64,000 bases of DNA, from NCBI RefSeq assembly GCF_029223865.1, contig NZ_CP119520.1, positions 6,138,001 through 6,202,000 of the forward strand, in the 5' to 3' direction. How positions within the stretch are numbered: the stretch's first letter is position 1; every line of letters begins with the position of its first letter. A program made the translations under genes and the position numbers. The notes under the pieces are model-generated. The model ran no database searches. It saw nothing but the letters and a program-made list of their open reading frames with translations, and had not been told where the DNA came from. Shown piece after piece: positions 8,544-16,699 of this stretch. This stretch comes from Telluria mixta. Lineage in GTDB: Bacteria; Pseudomonadota; Gammaproteobacteria; Burkholderiales; Burkholderiaceae_D.

Positions 8544-10021
8544 TTGTCCAGCCCCGTGTGCGCCGCGATGAACTGCTTCATCTCGGCGACGTTCGGCTGC
8601 ATGACGACGAAGCGCTGCGGCAGCGACTCGATGTCCTCGAAGCCGGCCGGACGCGCGGCGTCGGTGCCCAGCGCTTCCAGGATCGTCTCGTTGAACTTGG
8701 CGGCCAGTGCCGTCTCCAGCACGATCATCGGCACGCCCGGCTCCACGTGTTCGCGCGCGACCTTGATGCCGTCGGCCGTGTGCGTGTCGATGGTGATGCC
8801 GTAGTCGTCGAACACGTCGCGGATCGTCGCGAGGCGGTCTTCGTGCGTCGAGCAGCCCGACTGGAAGCCGTAGTTGGCCACCAGATTGAACTCGTCGCCG
8901 TCGCTGCCCGGCGCGCCGGACAGGTCGAAGCCGCCGTGCGTGTCGACCTTGCGGAACAGCGCATGCGTGCGGTCCGCGTCGCGGCCGACGAGGTCGTACA
9001 CGAAGCGCTCGAAGTTCGATGCCTTCGAGATGTCCATCGACGGGCTCGACGTGTGGTACGTCTCGGACGATTTACGGACGCGGTACACGCCGGTGCGGAA
9101 GAATTCGTCCAGCACATTGTTTTCGTTCGTCGCGACGACCAGCTTCGCGATCGGCAGGCCCATCATGCGCGCAATGTGGCCGGCGCAGATATTGCCGAAG
9201 TTGCCCGACGGGACGGTGAACGACACTTTCTGGTCGTTCGACGTCGTCGCGCTGAGGTAGCCGCGGAAGTAGTACACGACCTGCGCGACGACGCGCGCCC
9301 AGTTGATCGAATTCACGGTGCCGATCTTCTGGCGGACCTTGAATTCGAGGTCGTTCGACACGGCCTTGACCATGTCCTGGCAATCGTCGAACACGCCTTC
9401 GACGGCGATGTTGAAGATGTTCGGGTCCTGCAGGCTGAACATCTGCGCGGTCTGGAACGCGCTCATCTTCTTGTGCGGCGACAGCATGAACACGCGGATG
9501 CCGCGCTTGCCGCGCATCGCGTATTCGGCCGCGCTGCCCGTGTCGCCGGACGTGGCGCCAAAGATGTTCAGCTCGTCGCCGTTCTTCGCCAGCGCGTATT
9601 CGAACAGGTTGCCCAGCAACTGCATCGCCATGTCCTTGAAGGCCAGCGTCGGACCGTTCGACAGGCCTTGCAGGATCAGCGTGCGCTCCGGCGACTGTTC
9701 CAGCACGCGCAGCGGCGTGATCTGGCTTGCGGACTCGTCGGCGCGGGCGTTCCGGTAGACCTCGGGGGTGTACGTCTTCGCCGTCAGGGCCTTCAGGTCG
9801 GCGTCCGGAATGTCGGTCGCGAACTTGCGCAGGATCTCGTACGCGAGTTCCGCGTACGACAGGGTGCGCCAGGCGTCGAGCTCGGCGCCGGTTACCTGCG
9901 GGTACTGTTCGGGCAGATACAACCCGCCGTCCGGCGCCAGGCCGCCCAGCAGGATGTCGGAAAAGTGTTGGGGATTACGTGCTGCGGACGCGCTCGTTGC
10001 GCGGGTGGACACATATTGCAT
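8540..10021 (-). CDS. thrC: Threonine synthase
   Basis: 493 residues, PLP-dependent, converting O-phosphohomoserine to threonine. The N-terminal QYVSTRA and SDILLGGLAPDGGLYLPE, the PLP lysine segment GPTLAFKDMAMQLLG, the phosphate-binding GATSGDTGSAAEYAM and FTVPSGNFGNICAGH identify the longer (fungal/proteobacterial) subfamily. In many betaproteobacteria hom lies immediately upstream; here sdaA does instead. moeA and moaD follow as a short operon. Confidence 0.96.
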   Translation of the reverse strand: MQYVSTRATSASAARNPQHFSDILLGGLAPDGGLYLPEQYPQVTGAELDAWRTLSYAELAYEILRKFATDIPDADLKALTAKTYTPEVYRNARADESASQITPLRVLEQSPERTLILQGLSNGPTLAFKDMAMQLLGNLFEYALAKNGDELNIFGATSGDTGSAAEYAMRGKRGIRVFMLSPHKKMSAFQTAQMFSLQDPNIFNIAVEGVFDDCQDMVKAVSNDLEFKVRQKIGTVNSINWARVVAQVVYYFRGYLSATTSNDQKVSFTVPSGNFGNICAGHIARMMGLPIAKLVVATNENNVLDEFFRTGVYRVRKSSETYHTSSPSMDISKASNFERFVYDLVGRDADRTHALFRKVDTHGGFDLSGAPGSDGDEFNLVANYGFQSGCSTHEDRLATIRDVFDDYGITIDTHTADGIKVAREHVEPGVPMIVLETALAAKFNETILEALGTDAARPAGFEDIESLPQRFVVMQPNVAEMKQFIAAHTGLDK

Positions 10022-10060
10022 ACGGTAGAAAAGATCGGAGTTGGCTGGCGTTGGATATTT

Positions 10061-10089
10061 ATTATAGTCCGGACGAGCAATATTGTCTT
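10061..10089 (-). promoter_or_regulatory. Probable thrC promoter
   Basis: On the minus strand AAGACA, a 17-bp spacer and a perfect TATAAT (plus-strand 10061-10066) lie about 40 bp before the thrC ATG. The flanking DNA is strongly AT-rich and contains the two related octamers CAATATTG (10078-10085) and GAATATTG (10096-10103). Confidence 0.55.
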
Positions 10090-10139
10090 TTTACCGAATA
10101 TTGTTTTGTTATTTCGTTGGAAAATGATGCACTGCAATG

Positions 10140-10161
10140 CGGTGGGCAGGAAAGCCCACCG
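10140..10161 (-). terminator. Hairpin after sdaA, weak terminator candidate
   Basis: CGGTGGGC-6 nt-GCCCACCG forms a perfect 8-bp stem 7 bp after the sdaA stop. No T-run follows on the minus strand, so intrinsic termination is uncertain. Confidence 0.4.
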
Positions 10162-10167
10162 TTTGCA

Positions 10168-11544
10168 TCAGCATGCGGCGTGATTCACCGTCACCACATG
10201 GATCGCCAGACCACCCAGCGACGTCTCCTTGTACTTGGCCTGCATGTCTAAGCCAGTCTGGCGCATCGTCTCGATGACGTCGTCCAGGCTGACGAAGTGC
10301 GTCCCATCGCCCTTCATCGCCAGCGACGCCGCCGTGATGGCCTTGATCGCACCCATGCCGTTGCGCTCGATGCACGGGATCTGCACGAGGCCGCCGATCG
10401 GGTCGCACGTCATGCCGAGATGGTGTTCGATGCCGATCTCGGCCGCGTTTTCGATCTGGCCGTTGGACCCGCCCAGCGCCGCGACGAGGCCCGCCGCCGC
10501 CATCGCGCACGCGACGCCCACCTCGCCCTGGCACCCGATCTCGGCGCCCGAGATGGACGCGTTCTTCTTGCACAGCATGCCGATCGCGGCCGCCGTCAGC
10601 AGGAAATCGTGGATGCCGCGCCGTGCGTCGCTCGGGCGGCAATCCTCGGCGTAGTAGCGCAGCACGGCCGGAATGATGCCGGCCGCGCCGTTCGTCGGCG
10701 CCGTCACCACCCGGCCGCCGGCCGCGTTTTCTTCGTTGACGGCCATCGCATACAGGCTGACCTGGTTGACCGCGTCGTGCGGCAGGTGGTTCGTCGCATT
10801 GCGTCCCGCCTGCTCCTGGCGCCACAGCTTCGCGGCGCGGCGCTTGACGTTCAGGCCGCCCGGCAGCTCCCCTTCCGTGACGAGACCATGCTCGATGCAG
10901 CCGCGCATCACTTCCCAGATGCGGTCCAGGCCCGCCTCCAGCGCGTCGTTCGTCATGCGCGCGCACTCGTTGGCGCGCAGCATGGCGGGAATCGTCAGGC
11001 CGTCGCGGGTGCCCTGCTCCAGCAGCTCGCGCATCGTGGAGAACGGGAACGGCACCGCGACCGTCTCGCGCGCCGCCTGCGTTTCGCCGGGGGCCGTGAT
11101 GAACCCGCCGCCGATCGAGTAATAGATCCGTTCGATGACGCTGCCGTCCGCCAGTTTCAGGATGAAGCGCATGCCGTTCGGGTGGCCCGGCAACGTCGAC
11201 TGCTTGTGCCATACGAGGCCCGTGCCGCGGGCGAACGGCACGGGTTTTACGCCGAGCAGGTTCAGCACGCCGTCCAGTTCCGCTTCCGCGAGCTTGTTCT
11301 CGACCGTGTCCGGATCCACGTCCTGCGGCGTCTCGCCCATCAGGCCGAGGATTACGGCCTTGTCGGTGGCGTGGCCGATGCCCGTCAGCGCCAGCGAACC
11401 GTATAAATGCGCTTCGACGCCGACCGCGTCGTCCAGCGGACCGCATTCGATGAGGAAGCGGCGCGCGGCCACCATCGGGCCGACGGTGTGCGAGCTGGAT
11501 GGGCCGATGCCGATCTTGAAAAGGTCAAATACGCTCATGTCCAT
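10168..11544 (-). CDS. sdaA: L-serine ammonia-lyase (iron-sulfur type)
   Basis: 458 residues; deaminates L-serine to pyruvate and ammonia. The N-terminal SVFDLFKIGIGPSSSHTVGP and the cluster-binding Cys pattern (GCQGEVG, then CDPIGGLVQIPC) are those of the single-chain Fe-S enzymes. AAPTNGAAGIIPAVL marks the catalytic domain. AGGAG lies 7 nt before the ATG. It stands between thrC and the kbl-threonine dehydrogenase pair, so the block handles the serine, glycine and threonine pools together. Confidence 0.95.
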   Translation of the reverse strand: MDMSVFDLFKIGIGPSSSHTVGPMVAARRFLIECGPLDDAVGVEAHLYGSLALTGIGHATDKAVILGLMGETPQDVDPDTVENKLAEAELDGVLNLLGVKPVPFARGTGLVWHKQSTLPGHPNGMRFILKLADGSVIERIYYSIGGGFITAPGETQAARETVAVPFPFSTMRELLEQGTRDGLTIPAMLRANECARMTNDALEAGLDRIWEVMRGCIEHGLVTEGELPGGLNVKRRAAKLWRQEQAGRNATNHLPHDAVNQVSLYAMAVNEENAAGGRVVTAPTNGAAGIIPAVLRYYAEDCRPSDARRGIHDFLLTAAAIGMLCKKNASISGAEIGCQGEVGVACAMAAAGLVAALGGSNGQIENAAEIGIEHHLGMTCDPIGGLVQIPCIERNGMGAIKAITAASLAMKGDGTHFVSLDDVIETMRQTGLDMQAKYKETSLGGLAIHVVTVNHAAC

Positions 11545-11605
11545 GAGCTGTCTCCTTGTTGTGTAGGGGGCTGTTCGAACGTCTCGTGGACGCTGCCCTC
11601 AAAAA

Positions 11606-11687
11606 GCGTCATTCCCGCGGAAGCGGGAATCCATACTGAATCGGCAATGCCAGCTCAGCTTGGATTCCCGCCTTCGCGGGAATGACG
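11606..11687. repeat. Paired hairpin intergenic repeat (REP-like), copy 2
   Basis: Left arm 11606-11633 and right arm 11661-11687 are near-perfect inverted copies. Each contains its own hairpin (ATTCCCGC-4 nt-GCGGGAAT), and about 27 bp separate them. Same design as 6909-7005 but with better-conserved arms. It occupies the gap between the sdaA start and the end of the dehydrogenase gene. Confidence 0.8.
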
Positions 11688-11736
11688 GTGCATATGTTGT
11701 CCACTTATGGTGAATCCACACATGCGCATAGTGTAC

Positions 11737-12699
11737 TCAAGCCGCCTTGCTCAACCCGACATCGACATTGGCCAGCATGTCCTCGACCATCTCGTCGACC
11801 TCGACGCGCGCCTTCCAGCCCCAGTCCGCGGTCGCGCGGCTGTCGTCCAGGCTCTTCGGCCAGGAATCGGCGATCTGCTGGCGGCTGTCCGGCTGGTAAG
11901 CGATGCGAAAGGCCGGCAGTTTTTTCTGGATCGCGGCAGCCAGTTCGCGCGGGTTGAACGACACGCCGGCCACGTTGTACGAGGAACGGATGACGACCTG
12001 CTCCGCCGGCGCGTCCATCAGCTCGATGGTGGCGCGGATCGCGTCCGGCATGTAGATCATCGGCAGCGTCGTTTCCGGGCCGAGGAAGCATTCGTAGGTC
12101 TCGCCGCGCAGCGCCGCGTGGAAGATGGCGATCGCGTAGTCCGTCGTGCCGCCGCCCGGAGGCGATTTGTAGCTGATGATGCCGGGGTAGCGGATGCTGC
12201 GCACGTCCACGCCATATTTCGCATGGTAGTACTCGCACAGGCGCTCGCCGGCCAGCTTGCTGATGCCGTAGATCGACGTCGGATCCATGATCGTGGTCTG
12301 CGGCGTGGCTTCCGCCGGCGTATTCGGGCCGAACGCGGCGATCGACGACGGCCAGAAGACCTTCAGCGGCTTGCCCGATTCTCCCCGCTCGCGCGCGATC
12401 TCGAGGATGTTCAGCAGGCCGTCCATGTTCAGCGTCCACGCCTTCAAAGGCGCCTTTTCGCCCGTGGCCGACAGCAGCGCCGCCAGCTGGTACACCTGGG
12501 TGACGTCTTCGTCGGCGATCAGGCTGGCCACCGCGTCCTTGTCGAGCACGTCGACGCGCACGTAGCGCGCGGCGCCGTAGACGTTGTCCGTGCCGATATC
12601 CGCTGCGATCACGTTGGCCGCGCCGTGCTGCGCCGCGAGGGCGGTCACCAGTTCACTGCCGATCTGGCCGTTGGCGCCGATGATGAGGATGCGTTCCAT
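11737..12699 (-). CDS. NAD-dependent L-threonine 3-dehydrogenase, SDR/epimerase type
   Basis: 320 residues of extended-SDR fold: MERILIIGANGQIGSELV is the nucleotide-binding loop, QLAALLSATGE follows, WPSSIAAFGPNTP supplies the Ser/Thr region and YGISKLAGE the catalytic YxxxK. The pattern TTMDPTS...YGISK with RYPGIISYKSPPGGGTTDYA is typical of the SDR-type threonine dehydrogenases rather than the zinc enzyme. It oxidises threonine to 2-amino-3-ketobutyrate. It follows kbl by 96 bp on the same strand, completing the pathway to glycine and acetyl-CoA. Confidence 0.9.
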   Translation of the reverse strand: MERILIIGANGQIGSELVTALAAQHGAANVIAADIGTDNVYGAARYVRVDVLDKDAVASLIADEDVTQVYQLAALLSATGEKAPLKAWTLNMDGLLNILEIARERGESGKPLKVFWPSSIAAFGPNTPAEATPQTTIMDPTSIYGISKLAGERLCEYYHAKYGVDVRSIRYPGIISYKSPPGGGTTDYAIAIFHAALRGETYECFLGPETTLPMIYMPDAIRATIELMDAPAEQVVIRSSYNVAGVSFNPRELAAAIQKKLPAFRIAYQPDSRQQIADSWPKSLDDSRATADWGWKARVEVDEMVEDMLANVDVGLSKAA

Positions 12700-12795
12700 G
12701 CTGAGTTCCTTACTCTTTGCGGCTTCGTGAGCCTGTCCCCGGCGCCCCGCTTCGTGGGCGGCGCATCCGGTCGATCGATGATCCCGCCGCCCCGT

Positions 12796-14001
12796 TCAGG
12801 CGGCCTTGATGATGCCCAGTTCGCGGCCGGCCTGTTCGAACGCGCCCAGTACCTTGTCCAGCTGTTCGCGGGTATGCGCGGCCGACAGCTGCACGCGCAC
12901 GCGCGCCTGGCCCATCGGCACCACGGGATAGAAGAAGCCCGACAGCAGCACGCCCAGTTCGAACATGCGGGCGGCGAATTTCTGCGCGACGGGCGCCTCG
13001 AACAGCATCACCGGCACCACCGGGTGCGTGCCCGGCTTGATGGTGAAGCCGATGCGCTCGATCTCACGGCGGAAGTGGGCGGTGTTCTCGTGCAGGCGGT
13101 CGCGCAGTTCCGTCGACTTGCTGATGCGGTCCAGCACCGCGAGCGACGCGCCCGCGATCATCGGCGCCAGCGTGTTCGAGAACAGGTAGGGACGCGATTT
13201 CTGGCGCAGCGTCTCGATGACTTCCTTGCGGCCGGACGTGAAACCGCCCATGGCGCCGCCCAGCGCCTTGCCGAGGGTGCCCGTGATGATGTCGATCTTG
13301 CCGATCACGCCGCAGTGCTCGTGCGTGCCGCGGCCCGTCCTGCCCATGAAGCCGGAGGCGTGCGACTCGTCGATCATCGTCAGCGCGCCGTACTTCTCGG
13401 CCAGCGCCACGATCCTGTCCAGTTGCGCGATCGTGCCGTCCATCGAGAACACGCCGTCCGTGACGATGATCTTGTGGCGCTTGCCCGCCTCGGTCGCGGC
13501 CTGCAGCTGCTTTTCCAGGTCGGCCATGTCGTTGTTGGCATAGCGGTAGCGCGCAGCCTTGCACAGGCGGACGCCGTCGATGATCGAGGCGTGGTTCAGG
13601 GCGTCCGAGATGATCGCGTCGTTCTCGTCGAACAGCGGTTCGAACACGCCGCCGTTGGCGTCGAACGCGGCGGCGTACAGGATCGTGTCTTCCGTGCCGA
13701 GGAACTCCGACAGCTTCTTCTCGAGTTCCTTGTGCACCGTCTGCGTGCCGCAGATGAAGCGCACGGACGACAGGCCGTAGCCGTATTTCTGCAGCGCGGC
13801 TTCGGCCGCCTTCTGGGTCTCGATGTCGCCCGACAGGCCGAGGTAGTTGTTGGCGCACATGTTGATCAGGGTGCGGCCATCGTCGGCGACCACTTCGGCG
13901 CCCTGGCGCGAGGCGAGCACGCGTTCGGGCTTGAACAGGCCTTCGGTCTTGAGCGTGTCGAGTTTCTGCTGAAGGCCGCTATAGAATGCTTGATCGCTCA
14001 T
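12796..14001 (-). CDS. kbl: 2-amino-3-ketobutyrate CoA ligase (glycine C-acetyltransferase)
   Basis: 401 residues of the alpha-oxoamine synthase family, PLP-dependent. Start MSDQAFYSGLQQKLDTLK is preceded by GAGG. Visible features are NMCANNYLGLSGDIE, FICGTQTVHKELE, DESHASGFMGRTGRGT (PLP Asp and His) and the lysine motif TGTLGKALGGAMGGF. It cleaves 2-amino-3-ketobutyrate with CoA to glycine and acetyl-CoA. The reading frame is open well upstream, but ATG 14001 gives the normal family length. Divergent from the XRE-cupin gene. Confidence 0.96.
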   Translation of the reverse strand: MSDQAFYSGLQQKLDTLKTEGLFKPERVLASRQGAEVVADDGRTLINMCANNYLGLSGDIETQKAAEAALQKYGYGLSSVRFICGTQTVHKELEKKLSEFLGTEDTILYAAAFDANGGVFEPLFDENDAIISDALNHASIIDGVRLCKAARYRYANNDMADLEKQLQAATEAGKRHKIIVTDGVFSMDGTIAQLDRIVALAEKYGALTMIDESHASGFMGRTGRGTHEHCGVIGKIDIITGTLGKALGGAMGGFTSGRKEVIETLRQKSRPYLFSNTLAPMIAGASLAVLDRISKSTELRDRLHENTAHFRREIERIGFTIKPGTHPVVPVMLFEAPVAQKFAARMFELGVLLSGFFYPVVPMGQARVRVQLSAAHTREQLDKVLGAFEQAGRELGIIKAA

Positions 14002-14056
14002 GTTTCCTCGTCCTTGTCGTTGGCGAATGGTATAGTGTGGATTCGTTCGATGTATG

Positions 14057-14098
14057 GAACTTGTTCTATATTTCGAACAGAAATTCAATATATTGAAT
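14057..14098. promoter_or_regulatory. Dyad-rich divergent control region of kbl and the XRE-cupin gene
   Basis: The 133-bp divergent gap is AT-rich and holds three nested dyads: GAACTTGTTC (14057-14066), TGTTC-8 nt-GAACA (14062-14079) and the perfect 16-mer ATTCAATATATTGAAT (14083-14098). These are natural sites for the regulator encoded at 14135 and for autoregulation (inference). Confidence 0.55.
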
Positions 14099-14134
14099 AT
14101 TACTCCCAGCCATTGAACTTGGCAAGCAAGCTCC

Positions 14135-14704
14135 ATGAACAACAATACCAGTGCCCCGCCGGAAGTCGGCGCCACCCTGCAACGGCTGCGACTCGCACGC
14201 GGCCTGACCCTGGAAGACCTGTCGCGCATCGCCGGCGTCTCGAAATCGATGCTGTCGCAGATCGAACGCGAAAAAGCCAACCCTACCATCGCCATCACGT
14301 GGCGCCTGGCCAATGCGCTCGGCGTGCAGATCGGCGAACTGCTGTCGTCCGAAGTGCGTCCGGTCGACCTGATCCGTGTCGTCGACGCCCACGAAATCCC
14401 CACCCTGCCCGGCAGCCACGCCGGCTACTCGCTGCGCATCCTGGGACCGATGGACCTTGCCGGCAAGTATGAATGGTATGAACTGACGTTGCAGCCGGGC
14501 GGCGAACTGGCGTCGCAGGCGCACGATCCTGGTACCAACGAGCATTTGACCGTGGTAACTGGGACGGTGGAACTAGAGGTCGGGGCCGAGAAGCGAAAAA
14601 TCAAGCACGGCGCGACGGCGCGTTATCCGGCCGACCAGAATCATGTCATCCGGAATCCTGGGAAGACGGAGGCGAAGGCGTTGCTGGTCGTCGTGCACCG
14701 GTAA
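14135..14704 (+). CDS. XRE-family regulator with C-terminal cupin domain
   Basis: 189 residues. An N-terminal HTH (LQRLRLARGLTLEDLSRIAG, then SKSMLSQIEREKANPTI) is joined to a small beta-barrel cupin (about residues 110-188: YELTLQPGG, NEHLTVVTGTVELEVG, ARYPADQNHVIRN). Cupin sensors of this family usually bind a small molecule. It is divergent from kbl, so control of the threonine-to-glycine pathway is the likely role, possibly with threonine or glycine as effector (inference). Confidence 0.88.
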   Translation: MNNNTSAPPEVGATLQRLRLARGLTLEDLSRIAGVSKSMLSQIEREKANPTIAITWRLANALGVQIGELLSSEVRPVDLIRVVDAHEIPTLPGSHAGYSLRILGPMDLAGKYEWYELTLQPGGELASQAHDPGTNEHLTVVTGTVELEVGAEKRKIKHGATARYPADQNHVIRNPGKTEAKALLVVVHR

Positions 14705-14731
14705 AAGGTTTTTCCAGGCAAGTATTTGGGC

Positions 14732-15586
14732 TCAGCCCGCCAGCCCTGTCACGGTTGCCGGCGTCGCGCCGCTCGCCGCACGGCGGAAGGTGGAAGGCGA
14801 CACCCCGGTGTGTTCCTTGAAAAACCGGGAAAAGTTACTCGGCGCCGAAAAGCCGAGATCCAGGGCGACGTTCGTCAGCGATGCGCGTTCGCGAATCAGG
14901 CGCCGCATGGCTTCTTCCACCCTGACGGCGCTCCAGAAGACCTGGGGCGTCGTATTGAGCTGGTCGCGGAACAGCGTAAAGAGATGGGCTCGCGACAGCC
15001 CGACGCGCGCGGCGATGTCGTCCAGCGCGAGTTTTTCGCTGACGTGGGTACGCATCAGTGCAATTGCCGCCCGCAGGCGATGATCGATCAGGGGCGGTAG
15101 CAGTGGTTTGGCATCCGGTGCGCGCGCCTGGGTCACCGCATCGATGGCGGCAATAATCAGCCGTTCCACCAAATCATCCAGCGTGTTCTGTGACTCGTCT
15201 CCGGAGAAGATGAGATCGAGGACCTGCCAGCAAGCCTGGCGCAATGCGGCGTCGATCGGAATCCGGGGCGAAGGAAAAACAAAGGGCCGGCCAGTGACGC
15301 GGCGCCGCTCGTTCAGCCAGGTTCGTGAAATCATGAATACCAGGAATACCGCAGGTCCGCTCTCGTCGAGCAAGACCATGTCGTGCGATTCGTTGGCGTT
15401 CGACCCCAGACCGGTGTTCTCGCCATAGAGCACGGTTTCGGTCCCGACGGTGGCACGGGCTTTTGCTCCACCCAGCCAGAACACGATCTGCGATTCGGAA
15501 TGGGAGTGCGCAACGAGGTCGCTGCCCGCCTCCAGCACGATCGCCTGGCCAAACGCGCCTTCGCGGAATGCGTATGCCTCTGCCAT
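14732..15586 (-). CDS. AraC-family regulator with N-terminal cupin-like sensor
   Basis: 284 residues. The N-terminal 90 residues form an RmlC-like sensor (AGSDLVAHSHSESQIVFWLGG). The C-terminal 100 residues carry the two HTH units: LALDDIAARVGLSRAHLFTLF and LTNVALDLGFSAPSNFSRFF followed by KEHTGVSPSTFRR, the classic AraC signature. Transcribed divergently from the catabolic cluster at 15818-19717, with three 20-bp-spaced repeats between them, so it is the likely activator of that cluster. Confidence 0.9.
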   Translation of the reverse strand: MAEAYAFREGAFGQAIVLEAGSDLVAHSHSESQIVFWLGGAKARATVGTETVLYGENTGLGSNANESHDMVLLDESGPAVFLVFMISRTWLNERRRVTGRPFVFPSPRIPIDAALRQACWQVLDLIFSGDESQNTLDDLVERLIIAAIDAVTQARAPDAKPLLPPLIDHRLRAAIALMRTHVSEKLALDDIAARVGLSRAHLFTLFRDQLNTTPQVFWSAVRVEEAMRRLIRERASLTNVALDLGFSAPSNFSRFFKEHTGVSPSTFRRAASGATPATVTGLAG

Positions 15587-15683
15587 TGCATGTCTCCTCG
15601 CCGGTCTTTCCGGTCATCTTGTGATCCGATTTTAATGCCGGCGATAGTGATGACGGGCATTCGTCGAAAATATATCAGACGCA

Positions 15684-15757
15684 TTGATAAGCGCCCGAAT
15701 ACGTTGATAAGCCCGCCCATCGCACGATAAGCAATGCTTGTTCTTCATTCGTAGACT
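15684..15757 (+). promoter_or_regulatory. Three phased direct repeats (AraC-type sites) and promoter
   Basis: TTGATAAGC at 15684-15692 and 15704-15712 and the variant ACGATAAGC at 15724-15732 recur at exactly 20-bp steps, about two helical turns, so all face the same side. The third copy overlaps the -35 position of a candidate TAGACT -10 (15752-15757) pointing at 15818. This is the usual geometry of AraC-type activation. Confidence 0.65.
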
Positions 15758-15817
15758 CCCCGGACGGTCACTTGCTGCGCATGAGGCGCAGTCGAAGACC
15801 CCTTTCGGAGGAATCAC

Positions 15818-16690
15818 ATGCAACTCGCAACATATCAATTCGACGGCCGCCGTTTTGTCGGACTCGTCAGCGACGACCGGCAGTCGGTCACCGCGCTGGA
15901 CCTGCCGCAAAATGTGGCCGCGACCGGCGTCCTTGCCGTCATCGAACTGTTGGCACAAGGCGAAGCGCTGCCGCCGGCGTCGGGCCCGGCGCTGCCGCTC
16001 GCCTCGGTCCGGATCGAGGCGCCGTTGCCAAAGCCGCGCCGTAATCTCTGGTGCGTCGGACGGAACTACCATGCCCATGCCAAGGAATTGCAGACGTCCG
16101 TCTTCAAGGACAACGATGCCAACCCGGAATCGTGGCCGATCGTCTTCACCAAGGTGCCGGAATGCGTGGTCGGCCCGACCGACGACATCACGCTGCCGGG
16201 CGCCGCGATTTCCGAACAGATCGACTACGAAGCCGAGCTGGCGGTCGTCATCGGCAAGGGCGGCAAGAACATTTCACGCGCGAATGCGATGGAACACGTG
16301 TTCGGCTACACCGTCGTCAACGACATCACGGCCCGCGACGTCCAGATGCGCCACCAGCAGTGGGACATGGGCAAGTCCTTCGATACCTTCTGCCCGATGG
16401 GCCCGTGGATCGTCACCGCCGACCAGCTCGACGGTACCAGCACGCGCGTGCGCTGCTGGGTCAACGGCGAACTGCGCCAGGAAGGCCCGACCGAAAACCT
16501 GATCTTCGATATCCCGACCTTGATCGAAACCATCTCGCGCGGCATCACCCTCTACCCCGGCGACGTGATCGCGACCGGCACCCCGGCCGGCGTGGGCATG
16601 GGGATGAAGCCGCCGCGCTTCCTCTCGGCAGGCGATGTCGTGCGGATCGAGGTCGATGGCATCGGCGCGATCGAAAACAGGTTCGCATAA
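15818..16690 (+). CDS. Fumarylacetoacetate hydrolase family protein
   Basis: 290 residues. The FAH fold is recognisable from LWCVGRNYHAHAKEL, the metal-ligand region EQIDYEAELAVVIGKGG, GYTVVNDITARDVQ, and the end motif TLYPGDVIATGTPAGVGMG. Enzymes of this family hydrolyse or decarboxylate beta-diketo acids late in ring-catabolic pathways. AGGAATC precedes the ATG. First gene of the AraC-flanked cluster; only 9 bp separate it from the next gene. Confidence 0.9.
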   Translation: MQLATYQFDGRRFVGLVSDDRQSVTALDLPQNVAATGVLAVIELLAQGEALPPASGPALPLASVRIEAPLPKPRRNLWCVGRNYHAHAKELQTSVFKDNDANPESWPIVFTKVPECVVGPTDDITLPGAAISEQIDYEAELAVVIGKGGKNISRANAMEHVFGYTVVNDITARDVQMRHQQWDMGKSFDTFCPMGPWIVTADQLDGTSTRVRCWVNGELRQEGPTENLIFDIPTLIETISRGITLYPGDVIATGTPAGVGMGMKPPRFLSAGDVVRIEVDGIGAIENRFA

Positions 16691-16699
16691 GGAGCGGCC

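Noticed and set aside
11707..14472. A 921-codon plus-strand frame across the dehydrogenase and kbl genes
   Set aside because: It spans two unrelated genes and their gap in antisense and lacks any protein-like pattern.
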